Shown here: positions 33,469 to 44,022 of the stretch, piece by piece
Numbering within the stretch: the stretch's first letter is position 1
Layout of the letters: each line of letters starts with the position of its first letter
Source of the DNA: DASYTH01 sp036002505
Lineage (GTDB): Bacteria; Actinomycetota; Actinomycetes; Mycobacteriales; Pseudonocardiaceae
Assembly: GCF_036002505.1 (NCBI RefSeq)
Contig: NZ_DASYTH010000122.1
Span: 1-64,000, forward strand
Length of the DNA: 64,000 bases
Reading direction: 5' to 3'
Program-made: the position numbers and the translations under genes
The notes under the pieces: generated by a model
Told to the model about the DNA's origin: nothing
The model's input: only the letters and a program-made list of their open reading frames with translations
Databases searched by the model: none

Positions 33469-35637
33469 ATGGCCGAGCCCACCGCCACACCTGACCAGCC
33501 GGCCGTCGGACGCCGGCGGTTCCTCACCTACGTGATCGCCGCGCCCACGCTCACCATGGGCGCGTCGCTGTCCGCGGAAACCGCGTCGGAGGCCACCCCC
33601 GGCCTGCCGGACATCGTCGACCTCACCGACGCCCTGGTGCTGGCCGCCGCGCCGACCGTGCACAACCTCGTCGTCGAGATCACCCCGGCCAACCGCGTCG
33701 TCGTTCAGCTGCCGCGGGAGGAGGTCGGCCAGGGCATCACGACCACGTTCGCCATGATCGTCGCCGAGGAGCTGGACGCCCGGCTGGCCGACGTCGAGGT
33801 GCGGTTGCAGGACGCCACGCCGGCCAACCTGATGAACCAGCTCACCGGCGGCTCGGCGTCGGTCTCCGTGCTGTACCAACCGATGCGTGAGGTCACCGCG
33901 GCCATGCGGGCCCGGCTGGTGACCGCCGCCGCGCACCGCTGGGGCCTGCCGGCCGGCTCACTGTCCACACGCGACACGATGGTGATCGCGCCGGACGGTC
34001 GGACCGCCGGGTACGGCTCGCTGTCCGCGGACGCCGCGCGGGTGCTGCTGCCGGAGGTTTCCGCGGCACCCAAGGATCCCACGCGGTTCACGGTGATCGG
34101 CACGCCGCGCAACCGGATCGACGCGCTGGACATCGTCACCGGGCGGGCGAGGTACACCCACGACCTGGACGTGCCCGGCGCCAAGCCGACCGTGGTGGCC
34201 CGGCCGCCGACGATCAGGGGCACGGTCGCCTCGGTGGACGACTCGGTGGCCCGCGGCATGCCCGGAGTCCTCGCGGTGACCCGGATCCCGACCGGCGTCG
34301 CGGTCACCGCGGAGACCTTCGACCAGGCGCAGCAGGCCCGGGACGCGCTGAAGATCACCTGGAACCCCGGGCCCGTTGCCGGAATGTCGGATGTCGACAT
34401 TCGGACCCGACTGCGCGCGGCGGCTCCGCCGTTCGTGCTGCCGCCGCTGGGCACGCTCACCGTCGAGGGCGAGTTCAGCTTCGCCTTCCTCAACCACGCG
34501 CCGCTGGAGGTGATGGGCGCGATCGCCGACGTGCGCGCCGACCGGGCCGAGGTGTGGATGCGCTCGAAGAGCCCGATTCCCGCCCAGGCCGCGGTGGCCG
34601 CCGCGGTCGGGTTGCCGCAGAGCGCGGTGACGCTGCACCCGATCCGCGGCGGCGGCTCGTTCGGGCGCGGGCTGTTCTTCGACGCCGGGCCCGAGGCCGC
34701 GCTGGTGTCCAAGGCGATCGGGCGGCCGGTCAAGCTGCTCTACACCCGGGCCGACGACATGCACCACGGCCGGATGCGCCCGGCCAGCTTCCACCGCGTC
34801 CGGGCCACCTACCTGCTCGGCACCGTGCTGTCCTACGAGCACCGGGTCGGCGCGGTGGAGCTGGATCTGCGGCACGGCTTCGGCGACGTGATCACCGCGC
34901 TGGGCGCCGGCCTGCTGCCGGGACCGTTCGCGCAGACCGTGTTCCACCTGACCCAGAACATGCCGTACAACTTCGGCGTCGAGACCTACCTGCTGGGCGA
35001 GGTCCCGCTCGGGGTGGCGACCAGCTCGTGGCGGTCGATCTACTCCGGCGCGGTGGCGGTGGCCGACGAGATCATGGTCGACGAGATCGCCCGGCGGCTC
35101 GGCCAGGACCCGGTCGCGTTCCGGCTGGCGCGGCTGTCCGGCGCGCGCGAGCGGGCGGTGGTGCAGAAGGTGGCCACCGAGGGCGGCTGGGGGCGCGCGC
35201 TGCCACCCGGGCACGCCCAGGGTGTGGCGATCCACGAGGAGTACAAGGGCTGCGCGGCGGTTCTGGTGGAACTCGACGCGACCGGAACCGAGCCGCGGGT
35301 GACCAAGGCGGTGGTCGCGGTGGACGTCGGCCGGGCGATCAACCCGCGCGGGCTGGAGGCGCAGCTGGCCGGCGTGGTGGTGGACGGGATCTCGGCCACC
35401 CTGCGCGCCGGCAACCACATCGACAACGGCGCGGTGCGCGAGTCCAGCTTCACCGACTTCAAGTGGGCCCGGATGCGGCACAGTCCACTTCAGACAGAGG
35501 TGCACGTCATGCCGCCCAGCACCGGAAAACCCGGCGGCGCGGGCGAACTGGGCTTCCCGGCGGCCGCCGCCGCGGTGGCCAACGCCTACGCCCGGGCCAC
35601 CGGAACCCGTCCGCGCAGCTTCCCGATCGCCGGCTGA
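33469..35637 (+). CDS. Molybdopterin-binding large subunit, IorB-like xanthine dehydrogenase family
   Basis: A 722-residue molybdenum hydroxylase subunit of the isoquinoline 1-oxidoreductase beta / aldehyde oxidase group. A Tat-like N-terminus (GRRRFLTYVIAAPTLTMGAS) suggests export of a folded complex. Family blocks include LPREEVGQGITTTFAMIVAEEL, HPIRGGGSFGRGLFFDAGPEA and the C-terminal KPGGAGELGFPAAAAAVANA, which holds the catalytic Glu (GGAGELG). The substrate, often an N-heterocycle or aldehyde, is unknown. Start ATG follows GAGGAG. The small iron-sulfur subunit follows 11 nt downstream; no XdhC-type cofactor-loading gene is nearby. Confidence 0.87.
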   Translation: MAEPTATPDQPAVGRRRFLTYVIAAPTLTMGASLSAETASEATPGLPDIVDLTDALVLAAAPTVHNLVVEITPANRVVVQLPREEVGQGITTTFAMIVAEELDARLADVEVRLQDATPANLMNQLTGGSASVSVLYQPMREVTAAMRARLVTAAAHRWGLPAGSLSTRDTMVIAPDGRTAGYGSLSADAARVLLPEVSAAPKDPTRFTVIGTPRNRIDALDIVTGRARYTHDLDVPGAKPTVVARPPTIRGTVASVDDSVARGMPGVLAVTRIPTGVAVTAETFDQAQQARDALKITWNPGPVAGMSDVDIRTRLRAAAPPFVLPPLGTLTVEGEFSFAFLNHAPLEVMGAIADVRADRAEVWMRSKSPIPAQAAVAAAVGLPQSAVTLHPIRGGGSFGRGLFFDAGPEAALVSKAIGRPVKLLYTRADDMHHGRMRPASFHRVRATYLLGTVLSYEHRVGAVELDLRHGFGDVITALGAGLLPGPFAQTVFHLTQNMPYNFGVETYLLGEVPLGVATSSWRSIYSGAVAVADEIMVDEIARRLGQDPVAFRLARLSGARERAVVQKVATEGGWGRALPPGHAQGVAIHEEYKGCAAVLVELDATGTEPRVTKAVVAVDVGRAINPRGLEAQLAGVVVDGISATLRAGNHIDNGAVRESSFTDFKWARMRHSPLQTEVHVMPPSTGKPGGAGELGFPAAAAAVANAYARATGTRPRSFPIAG

Positions 35638-35648
35638 AGGAGCGTTCG

Positions 35649-36101
35649 ATGCCCAACTACACGTTCGTGCTGAACGGCTCGCCGGTGACCGTCAACGCGC
35701 CGCCGGACATGCCGATGCTGTGGGTGCTGCGGGACATCCTCGGGGTCACCGGGCCGAAATACGGCTGCGGCGTCGGGGTGTGCCGGGCCTGCACCAGCCA
35801 TCTCAACGGTGCAGCGTTCAACCCGTGCGTGACCCCGGTCGCGGACTGCGCCGGCCAGCGGGTCACCACGATCGAGGGCCTCGCCGAGGGTGACACCCTG
35901 CACCCGGTTCAACAGGCCTGGCTCGAGGAGGACGTCGCCGCGTGCGGCTTCTGCCAGGCCGGTCAGATCATGGCCGCGGCCGCTCTCCTTGCCACCAAGC
36001 CGAACCCGACCGACGACGACATCGACACGATCGACAACGTCTGCCGGTGCGGCACCTACCACCGGATCCGCAAAGCCATCAAGCGCGCAGCTGCCGGGTA
36101 G
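35649..36101 (+). CDS. (2Fe-2S)-binding small subunit, IorA-like
   Basis: A 150-residue electron-transfer subunit for the preceding hydroxylase. The N-terminal plant-type ferredoxin domain has its cluster cysteines in YGCGVGVCRACTSHL and a later Cys in NPCVTP. The C-terminal helical domain carries CGFCQAGQ and CRCGTYHRIR for the second cluster. An AAGGAG ribosome site lies just upstream. A two-subunit (no FAD subunit) arrangement implies a cytochrome or other membrane acceptor, as for isoquinoline oxidoreductase. Confidence 0.92.
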   Translation: MPNYTFVLNGSPVTVNAPPDMPMLWVLRDILGVTGPKYGCGVGVCRACTSHLNGAAFNPCVTPVADCAGQRVTTIEGLAEGDTLHPVQQAWLEEDVAACGFCQAGQIMAAAALLATKPNPTDDDIDTIDNVCRCGTYHRIRKAIKRAAAG

Positions 36102-36112
36102 GTGCGATGAAG

Positions 36113-36147
36113 GCGTCCTTTCTCACGCCCAGTGCGAGGAAAGACGC
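36113..36147 (+). terminator. Imperfect hairpin after iorA-like gene (dispersed type)
   Basis: GCGTCCTTTCTC pairs with GAGGAAAGACGC with minor mismatches. It begins 11 nt after the stop. A related, better-paired copy lies at 60368-60402, so it belongs to a dispersed 3' repeat family. Confidence 0.55.
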
Positions 36148-36231
36148 ATTCACCGGACCACCCCGGCGAGCCATGCGAACTCACTCACCCAACCCAGCCC
36201 CAGGCACAACCCACCACGTCTGAAACACGCC

Positions 36232-36678
36232 CTAACCGGCGAGGTAGGTGCGCAGGCCGCGGTGGCCGCGGCGCATCATCGCGGCGTGGTTGGCGCGGAA
36301 CAGCGGCCGGGCCACCGGGGCGAGCCGGCGCAGCAGCCGCTTGTTGACCACGACCTGCTGGGCGATCTCCAGCTGGGCCCGGCGCGGTTCGTGCTGGGCC
36401 ACGATCCCCTGCACGTAACCCTCGAGGTCGCCGGTCATGTCGACGCGCAGCCGGCCGGCCCGCTCGTCCTGCTCGGTCCGGTGCAGCCGGAACACCAGCG
36501 CGTACGGCAGCAGGGCACGGCAGGTGAGTTCCGCGGTGTCGTCGTCGACCCGGCTGACCGAGCGGATGTCCGGCCACCACGCCGGATAGTTCGCCAGGTC
36601 GACCAGCGCACCGAACAGCCTGGCCGCGGCCACCTCCAGGGACCACACGTTCCGGAACCGGTACTCGTTCAGCGACAC
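36232..36678 (-). CDS. SRPBCC-fold (polyketide cyclase-like) protein
   Basis: A 148-residue START/Bet v1-like protein, usually a small-hydrophobe-binding or cyclase-like fold. It opens FRNVWSLEVAAARLFGALVDLANYPAWWPDIRSV-like (the WWPDI block is typical) and closes with a long amphipathic C-terminal helix (RANHAAMMRRGHRGLRTYL). GTG 36678 is the most sensible start, 12 nt after a GGAGG. It follows the anti-sigma gene on the same strand by 32 nt, so it may belong to that operon. Function unknown. Confidence 0.75.
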   Translation of the reverse strand: MSLNEYRFRNVWSLEVAAARLFGALVDLANYPAWWPDIRSVSRVDDDTAELTCRALLPYALVFRLHRTEQDERAGRLRVDMTGDLEGYVQGIVAQHEPRRAQLEIAQQVVVNKRLLRRLAPVARPLFRANHAAMMRRGHRGLRTYLAG

Positions 36679-36710
36679 GTGATCAGTACGCCTCCGCCGC
36701 ACCACGTGGT

Positions 36711-37430
36711 TCAGACCGGTACCGACACGAACTTCCGGCCGTCCGTGGTGTAGACGTCGATCGACTCCACCTGAGCCGGGTCGATCAGCGCCGTGCCGTC
36801 CAGCGGCGTGCCGTTCTTCGCGCCCGCGTCGGACACCAGCCAGCTCCCGGCCAGCACCGGCTGCCCGTTCCGCGGCATCACCAGAAGCTGGCAGGGCTCG
36901 CCCTTCGGGATGCCGGAGGCGAACGCGTGCACCCGCACCCAACCGGCCTGCTTCACCAGGTCGATCTTGAGGGTCGCCCCGGTTTCGGGGTCCTTGGCCT
37001 CCCGGTGTACGGCCCCGGGCACGTTCGTGCCGGACTCGGCCACGTTGCCACCGGACGGCGCGGTCTGCCGGCCGATCAGGATCCCGCCGCCGAGCGCCAC
37101 CGCGACGAGCACCGCGGCGGCCGCGGCCACCAGGCCCGTCCGGGAGCGCCGGGCCGGGGCCTGCATCGGCCGGAAGGACCCGGCATGCTCGGTGCGCGCG
37201 GCCCGGAGCGTGCGCTGCAACGTGAGATCGCCGCCGTCCGGCGGGCCGTCCAGGAACGCCTCCGGCGGAATGTCGTCCATCGCCCCGCGGAGATCGGTCA
37301 GGTCGGCCACCTCGCGCCGGGCGTCCGGGCAGCCGGTCAGGTGCTCGTGCACCAGCTGCGCCTCACGGGGGTCGAGCGCACCGAGGGCGTAGGCGCCAAG
37401 CATCGAGTGGTCATGATCGACCGGGTTCAT
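36711..37430 (-). CDS. Anti-sigma factor (RskA/ZAS-like), membrane-bound
   Basis: A 239-residue anti-sigma factor. The N-terminal cytoplasmic domain binds the sigma factor. Its zinc-type motif reads HEHLTGCPDA, that is, H-x3-C with Ala where the second Cys of HxxxCxxC normally stands, so zinc binding may be weak or absent. One TM segment spans ~103-123 (GLVAAAAAVLVAVALGGGIL). The extracytoplasmic RskA-like beta domain follows (LVMPRNGQPVLAGSWLVS). ATGA overlap with the sigma gene shows obligate coupling. It probably responds to an envelope or oxidative signal. Confidence 0.88.
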   Translation of the reverse strand: MNPVDHDHSMLGAYALGALDPREAQLVHEHLTGCPDARREVADLTDLRGAMDDIPPEAFLDGPPDGGDLTLQRTLRAARTEHAGSFRPMQAPARRSRTGLVAAAAAVLVAVALGGGILIGRQTAPSGGNVAESGTNVPGAVHREAKDPETGATLKIDLVKQAGWVRVHAFASGIPKGEPCQLLVMPRNGQPVLAGSWLVSDAGAKNGTPLDGTALIDPAQVESIDVYTTDGRKFVSVPV

Positions 37431-37999
37431 CCTGGCACCTCCCTTGCTCCGGAACGTCCGGCCAGCGCCACCCGCAGGGCGCGTAAGGCGTGGTAGGACC
37501 GCGATTTCACGGTACCCGGCGGTATGCGCAGCACCTGCGCGGCTTCCGTCACCGTGCGACCCCGGTAGTACATCTCCACAAGCACCTCCCGGTGCTCGGC
37601 GGAAAGCGTGTCCATGGCTCCCAGCACGGCCATCGAGTTGACCACGCGCTCGGCGTGGTCGGGCTCGGCGGCTGGCACGTCAACGGGCTCGCCGACTTCC
37701 TGCGGCCGGGACGCACGCGCCCGGGCCCGGTCGGTGACGATGTTGCGTGCGACCGTCAGGAGCCAGCCGCGCACCGAGCCCTTGCTGTCGTTCTGCAGGT
37801 CCTCGGCATGCCGCCAGGCGCGCAGCAGGGTTTCCTGGAGCACGTCCTCGGCGGCGGCCCGGTCCCCGGTCAGCCGGGTTGCGTAGGCCAGCACGCTGCG
37901 GCCGTGCTCCTGGTACAGGAACCGGATCAGGTCCTCGCCCGGCGCGCGGGGTTCCTGCTTGGCGCGCTTCTGGCGCGATCGCAAGCCTGGGAACGTCAC
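37427..37999 (-). CDS. ECF RNA polymerase sigma factor
   Basis: A 190-residue group IV sigma factor. Region 2 is ATRLTGDRAAAEDVLQETLL and on to RAWRHAEDL; region 4 is LSAEHREVLVEMYYRGRTVT followed by EAAQVLRIPPGTVKSRSYHALRAL. GTG 37999 follows GAGGGCAGGC and gives a protein of normal length; the open frame continues upstream without sigma features. The layout sigma - anti-sigma resembles SigL-RslA or SigK-RskA pairs of mycobacteria (inference). Confidence 0.92.
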   Translation of the reverse strand: MTFPGLRSRQKRAKQEPRAPGEDLIRFLYQEHGRSVLAYATRLTGDRAAAEDVLQETLLRAWRHAEDLQNDSKGSVRGWLLTVARNIVTDRARARASRPQEVGEPVDVPAAEPDHAERVVNSMAVLGAMDTLSAEHREVLVEMYYRGRTVTEAAQVLRIPPGTVKSRSYHALRALRVALAGRSGAREVPG

Positions 38000-38096
38000 G
38001 CCTGCCCTCACCTGCCCGGCTGAATCGGACACCACCGTGGTCGGCGAGAACAGTACTGGACCGGTCCATGACGCATGTCCACCCTTCGGTACGGAT

Positions 38097-38141
38097 CCGC
38101 CGGGCGGGAGCGGAAGGGGCTGGAGCGCCCCCGCCCGGCGG
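38097..38141 (-). terminator. Strong GC-rich hairpin 3' of the lipoprotein gene
   Basis: CCGCCGGGCGGG and CCCGCCCGGCGG form a perfect 12-bp stem around a 21-nt loop, 7 nt after the lipoprotein stop and upstream of the sigma gene. It should limit read-through from the lipoprotein gene into the sigma operon. Confidence 0.65.
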
Positions 38142-38147
38142 GGCCTG

Positions 38148-38723
38148 TCAGTAACCGCCACCAGCATCGGGTACCGCCGCGGCCGCCTCCGCCTTCTTGC
38201 CCAGCGGAGTCGAGGCGAACCAGGTGCCGCCGACGCCCTGACCCTTGGCGTCCCCGGCGGCGCGGTCCCCGGTGTAGCGGTAAAGCGGCCAGCCGCCCAG
38301 CGTGAGCTGCTTCGTTCCGTCGGCCCTGGCCACCGTGCCAACCAGTCTCTTGTCGACATTGCTCAACTGGACCTCGCCGAGGTCCTGAACGGTGAACGGC
38401 TGCCACGTCTTCGCGCAGTCCCCGTTGCAGTTCGAGGTCGGCGGCTTCGCCTTGTCCTTGTCGAACCGGTACAACGTCCGACCGTTCTGGTCGGTGACCA
38501 CGGCACCCAGCGACCCGACCTCGGCCACCGCCAACTTCGCCTCGGCCGCCCGCGGCTCCGCCGGTTGCGGTTGCTGCTGCTGCTGCCCCGCCGGCTGAGC
38601 CTGCTGCTGTGCGGCCACCGGCTGCGGCGAGCCGCTGATCGTCTCCTTGACGCCGCACGCGGACAGCGCCAGCAACCCGGCCGCCGCGGTGGCGACGACG
38701 ATGCCGACTCGGGTGCGGATCAT
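38148..38723 (-). CDS. Secreted lipoprotein with Lipoprotein_15-type repeats
   Basis: A 191-residue lipoprotein. The signal peptide ends in a lipobox, LLALSACG, so Cys23 would be lipidated. A Gln/Pro/Ala-rich linker (~30-60) leads into a domain with two copies of a repeat: GAVVTDQNGRTLYRFDKDKA and, later, KQLTLGGWPLYRYTGDRAAG. CNGDCAKTWQPF between them has a likely disulfide pair. This matches the conserved COG4315 family of unknown function, often encoded near ECF sigma factors and possible target of the neighbouring one. Confidence 0.85.
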   Translation of the reverse strand: MIRTRVGIVVATAAAGLLALSACGVKETISGSPQPVAAQQQAQPAGQQQQQPQPAEPRAAEAKLAVAEVGSLGAVVTDQNGRTLYRFDKDKAKPPTSNCNGDCAKTWQPFTVQDLGEVQLSNVDKRLVGTVARADGTKQLTLGGWPLYRYTGDRAAGDAKGQGVGGTWFASTPLGKKAEAAAAVPDAGGGY

Positions 38724-38803
38724 GGGTCAACCTCCTGCTACGTGGTTCAACACCCTCCACACGAACGGTTGCCCAGACCGGTTCATCATGATTTCTTCCG
38801 GGT

Positions 38804-39142
38804 ATGACCGAGCCCGTCCGCGCCGCCCTGACCACCATCGACGGCGTGCTGGAAAGCCAGTCCCGCTACAAACCCGACCTCGCCTACTGGGTCAACGGCA
38901 CCGAGATCGCCCACTTCGAGACGGACACCCTGCTCGACGTCCGCCTCACCCGCGCCCTGATCCGCTCCCTACGCACGTCGCTGCGTGCCGACCCCACGGT
39001 GACGTTGCGGCCGGCCACCTCCGACTGGATCACCGTCGACATCGCCGGCCCCGACGGCCTGACTCGAGCCGTCCACTTCGTCGAGCTCGCCGCCTCCGCC
39101 CACCGCGCGCCACCGGGCGCCACACCCCGCGCACCCCACTAG
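38804..39142 (+). CDS. Small DUF5519-like (luciferase-domain) protein
   Basis: A 112-residue protein with DLAYWVNGTEIAHFETDTLL-type sequence followed by RLTRALIRSLR and SDWITVDI. This is the pattern of the family annotated as luciferase-domain/DUF5519, named after part of a dinoflagellate protein but of unknown function in bacteria. It is divergent from the lipoprotein gene and 9 nt before the SDR on the same strand. Confidence 0.65.
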   Translation: MTEPVRAALTTIDGVLESQSRYKPDLAYWVNGTEIAHFETDTLLDVRLTRALIRSLRTSLRADPTVTLRPATSDWITVDIAGPDGLTRAVHFVELAASAHRAPPGATPRAPH

Positions 39143-39151
39143 GCTCACCCC

Positions 39152-40036
39152 ATGGCCAAGTGGACAGCCGCCGACATACCCGCGCAATCCGGCCGAACGG
39201 TGGTCGTCACGGGCGCCAACAGCGGCCTCGGCGCCGCCACCGCCCGCGAACTGGCCCGCGCCGGCGCCCATGTGATCATCGCCTGCCGCAACGTGTCCAA
39301 GGGCGAAGCCGCCGCTGCCACCATGGCCGGCACCGTCGAAGTCCGCCCCCTCGACCTGGCGGACCTCTCCTCGATCCGCTCCTTCGCGTCAACCCTGTCC
39401 GACCCCTTCGACGTGCTGATCAACAACGCCGGCGTCATGGCCCTCCCCCTCCGCCGCACCGCCGACGGCTTCGAAATGCAGATCGGCACCAACCACCTGG
39501 GCCACTTCGCCCTCACCGGGCTGCTCCTCGACCGCATCCGCGACAAAGTGGTGACGGTGTCCAGCGGCGTCCACCGCCTGGGCCGCATCCGCCTCGACGA
39601 CCTCAACTGGGAAAGCGGCCGCTACCAACGCTGGCTCGCCTACGCCCAGTCAAAGCTCGCCAACCTCCTCTTCACCTACGAACTCTCCCGCCGCCTCACG
39701 GCAGCCGGTTCCCCGGTTAAATCCCTGGCCGCCCACCCCGGCTACGCCGCCACCAACCTCCAATCCCACACAGAATCAATTCAAGACAAAGTAATGTCCC
39801 TGGGCAACCGCCTGGCCCAATCAGCGGAAATGGGCGCCCTCCCCACCCTCTACGCGGCGACCATGGACGTCCCCACCGCCACCTACCTGGGCCCCGACGG
39901 CTTCATGGAAAACCGCGGTCACCCCAAAGTTGTCCGCTCCAACGCCGCCTCCCACAACGAAGAAGTAGCCCGCCGCCTCTGGGAACTCTCCGAACACCTC
40001 ACCGACGTCATCTACAAACTCACCCCCCAAACCTAA
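39152..40036 (+). CDS. Short-chain dehydrogenase/reductase (retinol-dehydrogenase-like)
   Basis: A 294-residue classical SDR with VVTGANSGLGAATARELARA (cofactor loop), LINNAGVMALP, the catalytic Ser in VTVSSGVHR and the YxxxK pair in AYAQSKLANLLFTYELSRRL. This is the group often called WW-domain-oxidoreductase or protochlorophyllide-reductase-like; the substrate is unknown. It ends in the convergent gap with uvrA, which contains a 21-bp tandem array. Confidence 0.9.
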   Translation: MAKWTAADIPAQSGRTVVVTGANSGLGAATARELARAGAHVIIACRNVSKGEAAAATMAGTVEVRPLDLADLSSIRSFASTLSDPFDVLINNAGVMALPLRRTADGFEMQIGTNHLGHFALTGLLLDRIRDKVVTVSSGVHRLGRIRLDDLNWESGRYQRWLAYAQSKLANLLFTYELSRRLTAAGSPVKSLAAHPGYAATNLQSHTESIQDKVMSLGNRLAQSAEMGALPTLYAATMDVPTATYLGPDGFMENRGHPKVVRSNAASHNEEVARRLWELSEHLTDVIYKLTPQT

Positions 40037-40064
40037 CCAGCCTCGGAAATACAATTCGCCCGCC

Positions 40065-40148
40065 GGAACGTACAACTCAGTTGCCAGCTGATACGACTCG
40101 GTTGCTGGAACGTACGACTCGGTTGCCAGACGGTACGACTCGCGTGCT
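40065..40148 (+). repeat. 21-bp tandem repeat array (4 units plus partial)
   Basis: Four 21-base units at 40065, 40086, 40107 and 40128: GGAACGTACAACTCAGTTGC-C, AGCTGATACGACTCGGTTGC-T, GGAACGTACGACTCGGTTGC-C and AGACGGTACGACTCGCGTGC-T. Odd and even units resemble each other most, giving a 42-bp higher-order period. Diverged flanking units are visible on both sides (from about 40046 and to about 40156). It sits between the convergent SDR and uvrA genes. Confidence 0.75.
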
Positions 40149-40168
40149 GGAACGGACCCGCTCCTACC

Positions 40169-43048
<2,880 letters not shown>

Positions 43049-43218
43049 TGATTTCCCTTCGGTCGAGCTGTGACGGCTGGGCCACGGCCATGCTAGGACC
43101 GGGCACCGACAATTCCGTGCGGTACCTGTCCGCCAACCGCCACCGGACGGTTCCGGTCGTTGGTAAAGCCGTAATAGGCTGTCAACTTCCAACAACCGAT
43201 CGCGCCGGGGATGTCGGT

Positions 43219-44022
43219 ATGACGGGATCAAGCACCACACCGGGAACGTCGGTGGAGCACGACACCGTGCCCGCCCAGCGTAGCTCTGCCGATCGGTCGG
43301 CACTGGAGCGCGCCCGGACCGGGCTGTCGGCGGTGCGCGAGGCCACCGAACGGCTCCACGGCGTGGTTTCCGGGCTGGACGACCGGGAGGTCGCGCTCCC
43401 CAGCAAGCTCCCCGGCTGGACCAGGGCGCACGTGGTCACCCACCTCGCCCGCAACGCCGACGCCCTGGTGAACCTGCTCACCTGGGCACGGACCGGGATC
43501 GAGCACCCGATGTACCTCAGCCGCGCGGACCGGGACGCCGACATCGAGGAGGGTGCGCAGCGGCTCGCCCAGGTGATCCGGGAGGATCTGCTGGCCGCCT
43601 GCGGCCGGCTCGACGACTACGCCGGGCGCCTTGCCGGCGCGGACTGGCGGGCCACGATCGCCCATCGCACCGGGCGGACGTTCCCGGCCGGCGAGGTTCC
43701 GTGGATGCGGCTGTTCGAGGTCTGGGTGCACCTGGTCGACCTGGACGCCGGCGTGGCGTTCGAGGACATCCCGCCCGGGCATCTCGAGCTGCTGCTGGAG
43801 TCGGCGGTCTACCCGCACGCGGCGCGCGCCGAGGGCGACCCCGTGCGGGTCCGCTTCGAGCTGCCGGGCGGGCGTCAGCGCAGCTGGGACATCCGCGTGC
43901 CGGCGGCCATCAGCTCTGAGGAGATCAGCGGTCCGGCCCCGGCCATGGTGGCCTGGCTGACCGGGCGCGGCAGCGGCACCGGCCTGACCGGGAAGCTGCC
44001 CGACCTCGCCGCCTGGGGCTGA
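43219..44022 (+). CDS. Mycothiol-dependent maleylpyruvate isomerase family protein (DinB-like)
   Basis: A ~267-residue protein with the DinB-like four-helix fold. LPGWTRAHVVTHLARNADALVN is typical of mycothiol-dependent maleylpyruvate isomerases (metal ligand His in THLA), as is MRLFEVWVHLVDLDAGVAFED (His ligands and Asp). The C-terminal domain ends PAPAMVAWLTGRGSGTGL. Whether it isomerises maleylpyruvate is not established; the family is large and mostly uncharacterised. The open frame begins at 43090, but ATG 43219 gives a normal N-terminus. Its last 148 bp overlap the acyltransferase gene on the other strand. Confidence 0.85.
   Translation: MTGSSTTPGTSVEHDTVPAQRSSADRSALERARTGLSAVREATERLHGVVSGLDDREVALPSKLPGWTRAHVVTHLARNADALVNLLTWARTGIEHPMYLSRADRDADIEEGAQRLAQVIREDLLAACGRLDDYAGRLAGADWRATIAHRTGRTFPAGEVPWMRLFEVWVHLVDLDAGVAFEDIPPGHLELLLESAVYPHAARAEGDPVRVRFELPGGRQRSWDIRVPAAISSEEISGPAPAMVAWLTGRGSGTGLTGKLPDLAAWG

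Noticed and set aside
36132..36753. Small plus-strand frames between the IorA-like gene and the SRPBCC gene
   Set aside because: They begin in the hairpin repeat and continue as antisense of the SRPBCC gene.
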